8,423 nt of DNA from Deltaproteobacteria bacterium (GTDB lineage: Bacteria > Desulfobacterota > B13-G15), in contig QMLA01000027.1 in assembly GCA_003646585.1 (NCBI GenBank), positions 1-8,423 on the forward strand. The letters are read 5' to 3'. This document shows positions 1-6,758 of this stretch, in pieces. The position numbers and the translations under genes are program-made. The notes under the pieces were generated by a model. The model was not told the DNA's origin. It did no database searches and saw only the letters and a program-made list of their open reading frames with translations. Position 1 is the stretch's first letter. Each line of letters opens with the position of its first letter.

Positions 1-282
1 CCATAGCTCTTCGCCTTCGCTGTCACCGCCCAAAAGCCCACAAATCTCCACCTGTCCTCCCAGCGTCCTTATGTTGTGGGCTACATTGGCGGCACCGCCC
101 AAAAGCCTGCTTTCCTTTTCCACCTCGACCACCGGCACGGGGGCCTCAGGGGATATCCGCTCCACCTTCCCCCAGATGAATTGATCGAGGATGAGATCCC
201 CGACCACGAGGACCTTGGCCCGCGCAAACCTCCCGAATAGCTCATCCAGGTCGATCTTTCCGATGATCCGCTTCCAGACCAT
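1..282 (-). CDS. hldE: HldE/RfaE heptose-7-phosphate kinase domain, N-terminal part (cut by window edge)
   Basis: This is the first 94 codons of a PfkB-family sugar kinase; the rest lies beyond the left edge. The enzyme phosphorylates D-glycero-D-manno-heptose 7-phosphate at C1 in the cytoplasm, a step towards ADP-heptose for the LPS inner core. The match is the RfaE domain-I signature: VVGDLILDQFIWG near residues 30-42, then RISPEAPVPVVEVE, then the GGAANVAHNI block near residue 65. The start is ATG at 280-282, sharing one base with the TGA of the yjbQ gene (TGATG), with AGGG about 7 bases upstream. Whether the C-terminal adenylyltransferase domain is fused, as in bifunctional HldE, cannot be seen, so the gene may be a stand-alone rfaE1/hldA-like kinase. 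The frame is open to the edge with no sign of damage. Confidence 0.9.
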   Translation of the reverse strand, partial: MVWKRIIGKIDLDELFGRFARAKVLVVGDLILDQFIWGKVERISPEAPVPVVEVEKESRLLGGAANVAHNIRTLGGQVEICGLLGGDSEGEELW

Positions 283-683
283 CAAAAAACCCTGACCAGG
301 ACCCGCCTCGACCTCGGTCCATCGAATTCGCAGAAGAAGACCCCCTGCCATGTGCCCAGGGCGAGCCTGCCGTCCTTGATGGGGATCATGGTCGAGCACC
401 CGACCAGGGTGGACTTTATGTGGCTGTCGGCGTTGCCCTCAGTGTGACGGTACCTTGCTCCCTCCGGGACCAGTTGTGAGAGCTTCTCGATGATGTCCAT
501 CACCACACTGGGGTCGGCATTTTCATTGACGGTTATGGCGGCTGTGGTGTGGGGGACGTAAAGGAGACACACGCCCTCCTTTATCCCTGAGATGGAGACC
601 AGGTTCTGGACCTTCGAGGTTATATCTATCAATTCGATGCGCCTGCTCGACCTGACCTGGATCTCCTCGCAGAACATCCTCAT
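282..683 (-). CDS. yjbQ: YjbQ family (UPF0047) protein
   Basis: A 133-residue protein of the YjbQ/UPF0047 family, single small domain at the usual family length. Family hallmarks are all present: HTTAAITVNENADP (residues 45-58), HTEGNADSHIKSTL (80-93) and LGTWQGVFFCEFDGPR (109-124). The family is often labelled secondary thiamine-phosphate synthase because the E. coli member complements a thiE defect weakly; its true physiological role is unclear. The conserved His and acidic residues suggest a metal or phosphate site, which is inference. The ATG at 683 overlaps the metG stop by four bases (ATGA). A second ATG at 677 (MFCEEIQ) has a better-spaced GGAGG (7 bases against 1) and may be the true start. 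It is translationally linked to metG upstream and hldE downstream. Confidence 0.9.
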   Translation of the reverse strand: MRMFCEEIQVRSSRRIELIDITSKVQNLVSISGIKEGVCLLYVPHTTAAITVNENADPSVVMDIIEKLSQLVPEGARYRHTEGNADSHIKSTLVGCSTMIPIKDGRLALGTWQGVFFCEFDGPRSRRVLVRVF

Positions 684-2191
684 ACCTCCATCCTGGGAAA
701 TAACGGAGTGGGCTCTGCGACCTCCTGACCTTCAGGTAACCCACCCCATGTGCCGCTTTTGTCGATGGTTTCCCCTTCGATTCCGTTGCGGAATCCCAAC
801 ATCTCCCAGAGCCTTTGAGCCGATCGCGGCATGAAGGGGTAAACCATGAGGGCCACAAACCTGAGGCATTCCAGGCAATTGTAAAGGGCCTCCTTGAGCT
901 CCCGGATGCGTTTCTCCTTATACAGGGACCAGGGGGCCGTGGAATCTATGTATTTGTTCACACTGCCTATCAGCTCCCAGACCGCCAGCAGGGCCCTCTG
1001 AAAGGACAGATCGTCCATTAATTTGCGATATTCCTCCAGGGTGTGGAGGGCCTTTTGCCTCAATTGACCATCCGAAGGGGAGGGGATTCGCCCTCCCAGA
1101 TAGCGCCTTACCATGGCCAGGGTGCGGCTGACCAGGTTTCCGAAGTCGTTGGCCAGCTCGCTGTTTATCCTGTTCACTATCGCCCTCTGGGAGAAATCGC
1201 CGTCAAGCCCAAAGGACACCTCCCTCATCAGGAAATAGCGGAACTGATCAACACCATAGCGTTCGGCCATCTCGTAGGGGTCCACGACATTCCCCAGACT
1301 TTTGCTCATCTTCTGACCTTCAACCGTCCACCAGCCGTGGGCGAAGACCATTCTCGGCACAGGGAGGCCGGCTGACATGAGAAAGGCAGGCCAGTAAATG
1401 GCGTGAAACCTCAGGATGTCCTTGCCTATAAGATGGCAGTCTGCCGGCCATATCTTCTCGTAACCCTCTTCGGGGAAACCTATCCCGCTGAGGTAATTCA
1501 CAAGCGCATCAAACCACACATAAAGCACACAGTCGGGATCGTTGGGCAAGGGGATGCCCCAGCGGGAAGTCATCCTGGAAATGGAGAGGTCCTTCAGACC
1601 GCCCTTGACAAAGCTCAGGACCTCGTTGTAACGGGACTGAGGCTTCACGAAATTGGGATTTTCTTCCAGCAACCTCAGCAGTGGTTCCTGATAACGGGAA
1701 AGCCTGAAGAAATAGCTCTTCTCCCTCAGACGATCCACCTGCCTCCCACATTCGGGACATCTTCTGCCTTCCCCGAGCTCCTTTTCGGTCCAGAAGCTCT
1801 CACAGGGCACACAATACCAGTCCTCATACTCCCCGAGGTAAATATCCCCCTTTTTCCATATCCTGTTGAAAAGCTCAAGCACTGCCCTCTCATGTCGGGG
1901 TTCGGTGGTCCGTATGAAGTCATCATTGGATATTTCCAGTATGCGCCACAGATCCTTGAACCGCCCGACCACCCCATCGGCGAGCTCTTTGGGGGTTATC
2001 CCCAGCTCCCTCGCAGCCTTCTCTATCTTCTGGCCGTGTTCATCGGTGCCGGTCAAAAAAAAGGTCTTCAGACCACACAGGCGCTTGTAACGGGCGAGGA
2101 CATCGGCAGCAATGGTGGTGTAAGCATGTCCTATGTGAGGCACATCATTGACGTAGTAAATGGGCGTGGTGACGTAGAAGGTATCCTTCAT
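680..2191 (-). CDS. metG: Methionyl-tRNA synthetase, short form
   Basis: Class I aminoacyl-tRNA synthetase of 503 residues that charges tRNA-Met with methionine for initiation and elongation. Visible signatures: HIGH at residues 19-22, a zinc knuckle with CVPC (C127, C130) and CPEC (C145, C148), KMSKS at 294-298 followed by LGNVVDP, and a helical anticodon-binding domain after about residue 340. The protein ends after that domain, so it lacks the C-terminal tRNA-binding/dimerisation module of the 677-residue E. coli enzyme; such short forms are common. The same frame is open for 104 codons upstream, but that part is the ricT gene in another frame. ATG at 2191 is chosen because the conserved N-terminus (TFYVTTPIYYVND) begins there and AGGAGG lies four bases upstream. 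It overlaps the ricT stop by four bases. Confidence 0.97.
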   Translation of the reverse strand: MKDTFYVTTPIYYVNDVPHIGHAYTTIAADVLARYKRLCGLKTFFLTGTDEHGQKIEKAARELGITPKELADGVVGRFKDLWRILEISNDDFIRTTEPRHERAVLELFNRIWKKGDIYLGEYEDWYCVPCESFWTEKELGEGRRCPECGRQVDRLREKSYFFRLSRYQEPLLRLLEENPNFVKPQSRYNEVLSFVKGGLKDLSISRMTSRWGIPLPNDPDCVLYVWFDALVNYLSGIGFPEEGYEKIWPADCHLIGKDILRFHAIYWPAFLMSAGLPVPRMVFAHGWWTVEGQKMSKSLGNVVDPYEMAERYGVDQFRYFLMREVSFGLDGDFSQRAIVNRINSELANDFGNLVSRTLAMVRRYLGGRIPSPSDGQLRQKALHTLEEYRKLMDDLSFQRALLAVWELIGSVNKYIDSTAPWSLYKEKRIRELKEALYNCLECLRFVALMVYPFMPRSAQRLWEMLGFRNGIEGETIDKSGTWGGLPEGQEVAEPTPLFPRMEV

Positions 2192-2988
2192 TTTTCCTCC
2201 TCCGCTCCTCTGACTTCCTTCCAGGGAATGGTGACGATGGTTCCATCGGAGAGTTCCACGGTAAGGGTTCTGAGGAGTACGTTTTGCCTTATTACCTTTC
2301 CTTCGCCATGTTTGGTATGGACCCTCTTGCCCACTTTGGGCAGTTCTTCTCCTATCTGCTGATAGGTATCCATTTCGAAGGTTATGCAGCACATAAGCCT
2401 TCCGCAAAGCCCCGAAATCCTTTCGGGATTGAGGGGGAGGTTTTGTTCCTTTGCCATCCTTATGGTGACCGTATCGAAGTCCTTCAGAAAAGTGCTGCAG
2501 CAAACCTCGCGTCCACAGGGGCCGATACCACCCCGAAGCCTTGCCTCGTCCCTGACCCCTATCTGGCGCATTTCAATTCGCGCCTTGAGCCTTGAGGCGA
2601 GCTTTCGGACGAGGAGGCGGAAATCCACCCTCCCTTCTGCTGTGAAATAGAAGGTGATCTTTCTTTCCTGGGACTGGGACTCGACATCCACGTGCCTCAT
2701 CTGCAAGCCCACCTTCTCGTAGAGCCCCTGTCAGATCCTGAAGGCCGCCATCTCTCTCTTTTTCACCTGTTCGAGTTTCCTCAAGTGCTTTTTTTCTGCC
2801 GGCCCGATTATCGAAAGGGTGGATTCCCCTGAGAGATCGAGATCAAAGGGAGGGGCAAGGACCTCGGCCACCTGTGGTCCGCTGGGGGTGGGAACGAGCA
2901 CGAAATCCCCCTTCTTCAGGTCATGGTCACCCGCAGCATAAATTCCCATCTCGCCCTTCTTGAGGAGGCGAACCCTTACGACCTTCAT
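2188..2988 (-). CDS. ricT: RicT/YaaT (PSP1 domain) protein with an in-frame TGA, candidate selenoprotein
   Basis: PSP1-family protein of 266 residues if the TGA at codon 86 is read through, close to the B. subtilis YaaT/RicT length. RicT works in B. subtilis with RicA and RicF as an Fe-S-containing complex that aids RNase Y-dependent mRNA maturation; the role outside Firmicutes is less clear. The first part (residues 1-85) is the N-terminal domain (MKVVRVRLLKKG to AAFRI). After the TGA the same frame continues with QGLYEKVGLQMRHVDVE, FYFTAEGRVDFR, GGIGPCGREVCCSTF and SGLCGRLMCCITFE, all family hallmarks, so nothing is shifted or deleted. In B. subtilis YaaT, recalled from memory, the TGA position is a Cys. 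ATG at 2988 is chosen over TTG at 2997; an in-frame TGA lies just upstream. A standard caller would split it into 2731-2988 and 2188-2712. Sec insertion, nonsense mutation and sequencing error are the options. The family call is firm; the recoding is not. Confidence 0.85.
2196..2201 (-). promoter_or_regulatory. Shine-Dalgarno site deciding the metG start
   Basis: AGGAGG is followed by AAAA and the ATG at 2189-2191. It lies inside the last codons of ricT and supports the short metG start over the upstream extension of the frame. Confidence 0.75.
2694..2727 (-). promoter_or_regulatory. Possible SECIS-like stem-loop just after the ricT TGA
   Basis: Two folds can be drawn by hand, counting from the base after TGA. 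Fold A pairs +4 to +9 and +11,+12 with +19 to +26, leaving a bulged U at +10 and the loop GAGAAG at +13 to +18. Fold B has an AAG/CUU upper stem with loop GUGGG starting at +19, about where the fdhF loop begins, over a lower stem of +6 to +12 with +30 to +37. Both contain G:U pairs or short helices, and they compete. Neither is strong enough to prove a SECIS. Confidence 0.2.
2731..2733 (-). other. In-frame TGA codon, putative selenocysteine (U86) in ricT
   Basis: The codon context is AGG-ATC-TGA-CAG-GGG. The next base is C, a weak termination context that is also seen after the Sec codon of E. coli fdhF. Both sides align without gaps to B. subtilis YaaT as I recall it (AFDIC-QKK against AFRI-TGA-QGL, with 17 residues from there to the shared VDVE), putting TGA on a Cys. 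One base change from TGC or TGT gives TGA, so a simple nonsense mutation is equally cheap. Confidence 0.5.
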
Positions 2989-3030
2989 CCCTGTCAAGAT
3001 AACACGTCAGAAATGACTTCCTCAACGGGT

Positions 3031-3894
3031 TTACAGGTGTAGCATCTCAAGGAGGGCCGCTTCCACGCAGAGCCTCGCGTTGGCATACTCCTCAAGGCAA
3101 CGGTAGATGTGAAGGAGCCTCCAGAACTTATCAAACCCCAAGGAATTCTCCTCGAGTTTCCTCCTGCACTCCTGCAGGAGAAACTGCAGAAACCCTATTG
3201 CCCTTTCCCTATCCCGCCCGAGTTCCTCACCTAAATCGAAGATACCGCTGAGTCCCCCTTCCTTGGCCTTCAACAGTAAGGCCTCAAAGTCCTCCTGGAG
3301 CATGCGGATGGCCTTTCCCGGACTTCCCCACCTCAGAGCCGAAGGAGGGGCTTGCACTCCCAGTCGTTCAAGCACCTCTCTAACCTCACCCTCCTTCAGG
3401 GGGAAGAACCTGATCCTCTGACACCTTGAGCGGACGGTGGGGAGCAAGGCATCGGCTGATTGGGCGATCAGGATGATCAGGGTCCAGGGGGTGGGTTCCT
3501 CTAAGGTCTTCAGGAAGGCGTTGGAGGCCTCGGGGGTCATCCTCTCTGCATCCTCCACCACCAGGGCCTTCCACCTTCCCTCAAGGGGGCGAAACCTGAG
3601 GATATTGGTGGCCTCACGGATCTGCTCTATCCTGATGCTCTCCCCCTCAAGGGTCAGCAAATGGAGGTCGGGGTGGCTCAGACGCTGGATGCGTTCGCAT
3701 TGTTCGCAGCTGCCGCATCCCTCCCCTGGTGCCCTCCGGCAGTTCAGGGCCTCAATGAACCACAGGGCCACCTTCTTCTTACCTATGCCTTCCGGTCCCT
3801 CAAAAAGGAGAGCATGGGGGATCCTCCCCTCCCGGATCGTCGTCTCCAGGACCCTCAGGGGGGGTTTGTGACCGACTATGTCTCCCTTGGCCAT
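3031..3894 (-). CDS. holB: DNA polymerase III delta' subunit
   Basis: Clamp-loader subunit of 287 residues; with delta and tau/gamma it loads the beta sliding clamp onto primed DNA. Domains visible: AAA+ core with Walker A GPEGIGKK (33-40), a zinc module made by C52, C60, C63 and C66, a Walker-B-like region VVEDAERM (112-119), LKTLEEP (128-134), and the SRC motif at 156-158 in RSRCQRIRF, then a helical C-terminal collar region. The start is ATG at 3894, where family homology begins (MAKGDIVGHKPPL, IPHALLF); 20 further upstream codons in this frame belong to tmk. AGGAG sits immediately before this ATG, closer than usual, so initiation may depend on coupling to tmk, which it overlaps by 19 bases. 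A 42-base gap follows before ricT. Confidence 0.93.
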   Translation of the reverse strand: MAKGDIVGHKPPLRVLETTIREGRIPHALLFEGPEGIGKKKVALWFIEALNCRRAPGEGCGSCEQCERIQRLSHPDLHLLTLEGESIRIEQIREATNILRFRPLEGRWKALVVEDAERMTPEASNAFLKTLEEPTPWTLIILIAQSADALLPTVRSRCQRIRFFPLKEGEVREVLERLGVQAPPSALRWGSPGKAIRMLQEDFEALLLKAKEGGLSGIFDLGEELGRDRERAIGFLQFLLQECRRKLEENSLGFDKFWRLLHIYRCLEEYANARLCVEAALLEMLHL

Positions 3895-4511
3895 CTCCTG
3901 AGGAACTCCAGCACGATGGATCTGATCTCCTCCTGTGCTTCCTCCTTGGGGCATCCGGATGTGCTGACCACCTTTATCCGTTCGGGTTCCCTCCTGGCCA
4001 ATTCGAGGTAACCCTCCCTTACCCTCCGGTGAAATTCCAGGGGCTGTCTATGGAGGCGATCCTCGCCCTTCGCCCTCCGGAGTCCCTCCTCGGGAGGGCA
4101 GTCCAGCAGGATGGTAAGATCGGGCCATATTCCCTCTGTGACCAGTCGGTTTGCGCGCAAGAGGAAATCGAGATCCAGGCCCCTTCCAAAACCCTGATAG
4201 GCCAGGGTGGAGTCCACATAGCGGTCGCAAAGGACTACCTTTCCCTCCAGCAGGAGGGGTTTGACCACAAGCCTTACGTGTTCGCGCCTGTCGGAGAGGA
4301 ACAGGAACAACTCCACAAGGGGGTCCTCGATCAATCCCTCCCCATGCAGAAGCAATTCCCTCAAGGACCTGCCGAGGGCGGTGGCCCCCGGCTCATAGGT
4401 CACACGGATCGGAAACCCCTGACTTTGGAGGAATTGGGCCAGGAGTTTCAGATGACCGCTCTTGCCACTCCCCTCAATCCCTTCAAGGGTTATGAGCGCT
4501 CCCCTTTTCAC
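3876..4511 (-). CDS. tmk: Thymidylate kinase
   Basis: A 211-residue dTMP kinase making dTDP from dTMP and ATP, supplying dTTP for replication. Motifs: P-loop EGIEGSGKS (10-18), DRY at 96-98 in LCDRYVDSTLAYQG, and a LID segment DRLHRQPLEFHRRVREGY (151-168). Two places depart from what I remember as typical. The residues after the P-loop Lys-Ser are GH rather than TQ, and the TREPGGT-type motif reads TYEPGAT (38-44). The key P-loop Lys and DRY remain, so activity is expected. The start is GTG at 4511, where homology begins (RGALITLEGIEG); it lies 29 bases inside the TPR gene, with GAGG about 13 bases upstream, so translation is probably coupled. It overlaps holB by 19 bases. Confidence 0.95.
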   Translation of the reverse strand: MKRGALITLEGIEGSGKSGHLKLLAQFLQSQGFPIRVTYEPGATALGRSLRELLLHGEGLIEDPLVELFLFLSDRREHVRLVVKPLLLEGKVVLCDRYVDSTLAYQGFGRGLDLDFLLRANRLVTEGIWPDLTILLDCPPEEGLRRAKGEDRLHRQPLEFHRRVREGYLELARREPERIKVVSTSGCPKEEAQEEIRSIVLEFLRRWPRET

Positions 4512-6174
4512 CTGAGAGGAAATCCTCGAGCTTTTTTTCGATCCTCCTTCTGTCCTCCTCCCTTGGACCGAGCTCTAGGGCCCGTTTCCACAATCTGAGG
4601 GCTTCTTCGGGGTTGCCGAGTTTTAAATATACATCGCCCAGGTGTTCGGTGATCACGGGATCGTTCGGCACCAGTTGGTGGGCCTTCATGAGGTAATCGA
4701 AGGCCTCTTTGTACAGGCCCCGCTTATAATAGACCCAGCCGAGGCTGTCTATTATGTAACCGTCGTTGGGACGCACCTTAAGGGCCCGCCTGATAAGCCT
4801 TTCGGCCTCCTCGAGGTTTATTCCCCGTTCGGCATACGAATATCCCAGCCAGTTGAGGGCATCAGCGTGGTTCGGATCTAGGGTTATTACCTCCTTCATC
4901 ATCTGCAAGCTCCTGTCCTTCTTCCCCGCCTTGTCATAAAGGACACCGAGTCGGAACAGGTATTCCGGGTGCTTATGGCCTTCCTGAAGGAGTTCCTCGA
5001 TGGTCCTTATGGCCTCATCGATCCTGTCCAGCTCCTCATAAAGGAGCGCCAGAAAGTAGCGGAGTTCGGGAGCGGATTTCCTTTTCAGGGCGGCCTTAAG
5101 GAGGCCTATGGCCCTTTCGCCATCTCCTCTCCTTTGGAGGACATAAGCGGCATATTTCATCGCATCTGGAAAGAGGTCAGCTTCCGGGGGGATTTTTTCG
5201 AGCTCCAGAAGGCCTTCCTCGGTCTTGCCTTCCTCTATCAGGCAAAGGGCCAGATAAAGGCGCACCTTGTGATTTTCGGGCCTCACCCCCAAAACGAAGC
5301 TGAATTCATCGGCCGCTTCCTTGAACCTGCCCTTCTCAAACAGGATGAACCCCAGGGTCATCCGCACGCGGAGGTTTTCCGAATCCAGTTCCTTCAGCAA
5401 CCGATACTCCTGGAGGGCTTCCTCCAGGCGGTTTTCCCTGATGAGGAGCTGTCCGAGCCTTTCCCTCGCCCGCAGATTGAGGGGGTGTTCCCTTATCAGG
5501 CGATGGTAAATCTCGATGGCCTTCTGGGAGTCCCCTTTGAGCTCGTGGATCAAGGCCATATCCAGCAAAGCGGCCTCCATCCCCGGGTCCAGTTCCAGGA
5601 CCTTCCGGTATTGCTTCAGTGCCTCCTCGTATTTCCCCATTTCGGAATAAATCCTGGCGAGGTAATAAAGGGCCATCACCGAATCCGGCTGTTCTTTGAG
5701 AAACCCCTGAAGGACCTCAATGGCCCTCTCGAAATCCTTCATTTCCACATAGAGGGAACTCAACACCACATGGGCCCTCACGTCTCTGGGGTTGAGCCCG
5801 ATGATCTCCCTGTAGATCTCGATGGCCTCCTGCAGCTTTCCCTGAGCGGAGTAAAGGCCTCCGAGGATCTTGAGGGCATCCAGATTCTCGGGATCCCATT
5901 TCACGGCCTCAAGGGCCATATCCATCGCCTTCTGGGGTTTGCCGAGCCTGAGGAGAAGGGCGGCTATTTCGGAACGCAGAAAGGAAGAGGAGGGGTCGGC
6001 CTTTAGGGCATCCCTGTAAAATTGCAGGGCCTTTTTGGAATCGCCACGGGATAACATGAGACGTCCCATCGCGTACCTGTACATGGCACCCCTTGGAGGG
6101 AGGTCCCCTCCCTCAGCTCCGGCCCTCTGGGAAAACAGGGCAAGGATTAACAGGGCGATGAAGAATACCCTCAC
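4483..6174 (-). CDS. Exported tetratricopeptide-repeat protein
   Basis: A 563-residue protein made almost wholly of TPR units, about 14-15 helix pairs from residue 30 to 550. Many carry the usual A/G/Y and P positions (for example YEEALKQYRKVLELDP). The N-terminus MRVFFIALLILALFSQ with AGA before EGG is a good Sec signal peptide with a type I cleavage site near residue 20. There is no lipobox Cys and no further membrane segment, so a periplasmic location is likely. The C-terminal part (DALNWLGYSYAERG, DSLGWVYYKRG, ITEHLGDVYLKLG) resembles the proteobacterial TPR family that includes Pseudomonas LbcA, a partner of the CtpA protease; this is from memory and not a firm assignment. The start is GTG, overlapping the ruvA stop as GTGA, with GGAG seven bases upstream. 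The partner protein and the reason for its place in a DNA-repair operon are unknown. Confidence 0.85.
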   Translation of the reverse strand: MRVFFIALLILALFSQRAGAEGGDLPPRGAMYRYAMGRLMLSRGDSKKALQFYRDALKADPSSSFLRSEIAALLLRLGKPQKAMDMALEAVKWDPENLDALKILGGLYSAQGKLQEAIEIYREIIGLNPRDVRAHVVLSSLYVEMKDFERAIEVLQGFLKEQPDSVMALYYLARIYSEMGKYEEALKQYRKVLELDPGMEAALLDMALIHELKGDSQKAIEIYHRLIREHPLNLRARERLGQLLIRENRLEEALQEYRLLKELDSENLRVRMTLGFILFEKGRFKEAADEFSFVLGVRPENHKVRLYLALCLIEEGKTEEGLLELEKIPPEADLFPDAMKYAAYVLQRRGDGERAIGLLKAALKRKSAPELRYFLALLYEELDRIDEAIRTIEELLQEGHKHPEYLFRLGVLYDKAGKKDRSLQMMKEVITLDPNHADALNWLGYSYAERGINLEEAERLIRRALKVRPNDGYIIDSLGWVYYKRGLYKEAFDYLMKAHQLVPNDPVITEHLGDVYLKLGNPEEALRLWKRALELGPREEDRRRIEKKLEDFLSGEKGSAHNP

Positions 6175-6758
6175 CCTCGCTCTCCGTAAAGTTCTCTCAG
6201 GGCTTCCTTCAAAAGTCCCTCCAGGGATTCGGTGCCCTTTGATCGGGCAACCCGTTCCAGGGCCTTCTTGGCCTGTCCTTTAGGATACCCCAACCGGATG
6301 AGGGCGGCCAAGGCATCCTCGAAGAAGGGATGGTGAGGAAGGCGGCTTTTCCTCCTGTTCATGAGCCTTTCGCGCAATTCGAAGACCATGCGCTCGGCTG
6401 TCCTCCGGCCGATCCCGGGGACCCTCTCCAGCCGGGAGGTATCTCCCTCAAGGAGGGCCTCCTCGATTTCCTCGGCCTCCATACCGCTCAACAGGGTCAG
6501 GGCGACCTTCGGTCCCACACCGCGGACCGACAGCAGGAGTTCGAAAAGGTCCCTTTCCTTAGGGCTGAGGAAGCCGAAGAGCGTGATCCCGTCCTTCTGG
6601 ACATGGGTGTGGATGAACATCTCCACTTCCTCTCCCTCAGGGGGAAGACGATAAAATACGCTCAGGGGTATCATGACCCCATAACCCACCCCCGAGACCT
6701 CCAGGGTGAGGGCGGTCGGTGTCCGCTGTATCAATGTGCCTCGCAGATAGGAGATCAT
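6171..6758 (-). CDS. ruvA: Holliday junction branch migration protein RuvA
   Basis: A 195-residue RuvA, which tetramerises on four-way junctions and positions the RuvB motors. Order of parts: N-terminal OB fold ([37 protein letters not shown]), then two helix-hairpin-helix motifs (VRGVGPKVALTLLSG near 84-98 and VPGIGRRTAERMVFELRERL near 119-138), a basic linker, and C-terminal domain III (DALAALIRLGYPKGQAKKAL), which contacts RuvB. The frame is open far upstream, but ATG at 6758 is clearly the start: homology begins there and it forms an ATGA overlap with the ruvC stop. Slightly shorter than E. coli RuvA (203). ruvB does not follow and must lie elsewhere in the genome. Confidence 0.96.
   Translation of the reverse strand: MISYLRGTLIQRTPTALTLEVSGVGYGVMIPLSVFYRLPPEGEEVEMFIHTHVQKDGITLFGFLSPKERDLFELLLSVRGVGPKVALTLLSGMEAEEIEEALLEGDTSRLERVPGIGRRTAERMVFELRERLMNRRKSRLPHHPFFEDALAALIRLGYPKGQAKKALERVARSKGTESLEGLLKEALRELYGERG

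Noticed and set aside
1403..2362. Long plus-strand open frame (319 codons) opposite metG and ricT
   Set aside because: Antisense shadow of two clear genes. Its product shows no family motifs, and it has no ribosome-binding site or promoter I can recognise.
2192..2503. Upstream extension of the metG frame
   Set aside because: These 104 codons lie within ricT in a different frame and lack synthetase homology. A good Shine-Dalgarno fixes the start at 2191.
2713..2733. Frameshift or two separate genes in ricT
   Set aside because: The two halves are in the same frame with no missing residues compared with the family, and the second half has no good start with a ribosome-binding site. A single stop codon is the only lesion.
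2188..2997. Genome-wide reassignment of TGA (to Trp or Gly) as the reason for the ricT TGA
   Set aside because: TGA is the natural terminator of yebC, ruvC, ruvA, the TPR gene, metG, yjbQ and ricT itself in this window.
2960..3000. TTGACA at 2992-2997 as a promoter -35 for ricT
   Set aside because: No acceptable -10 lies 16-18 bases downstream, and that region is already coding.
4969..6006. Long plus-strand open frame (345 codons) opposite the TPR gene
   Set aside because: Its repetitive composition mirrors the TPR repeats on the other strand. It is a shadow frame without independent support.
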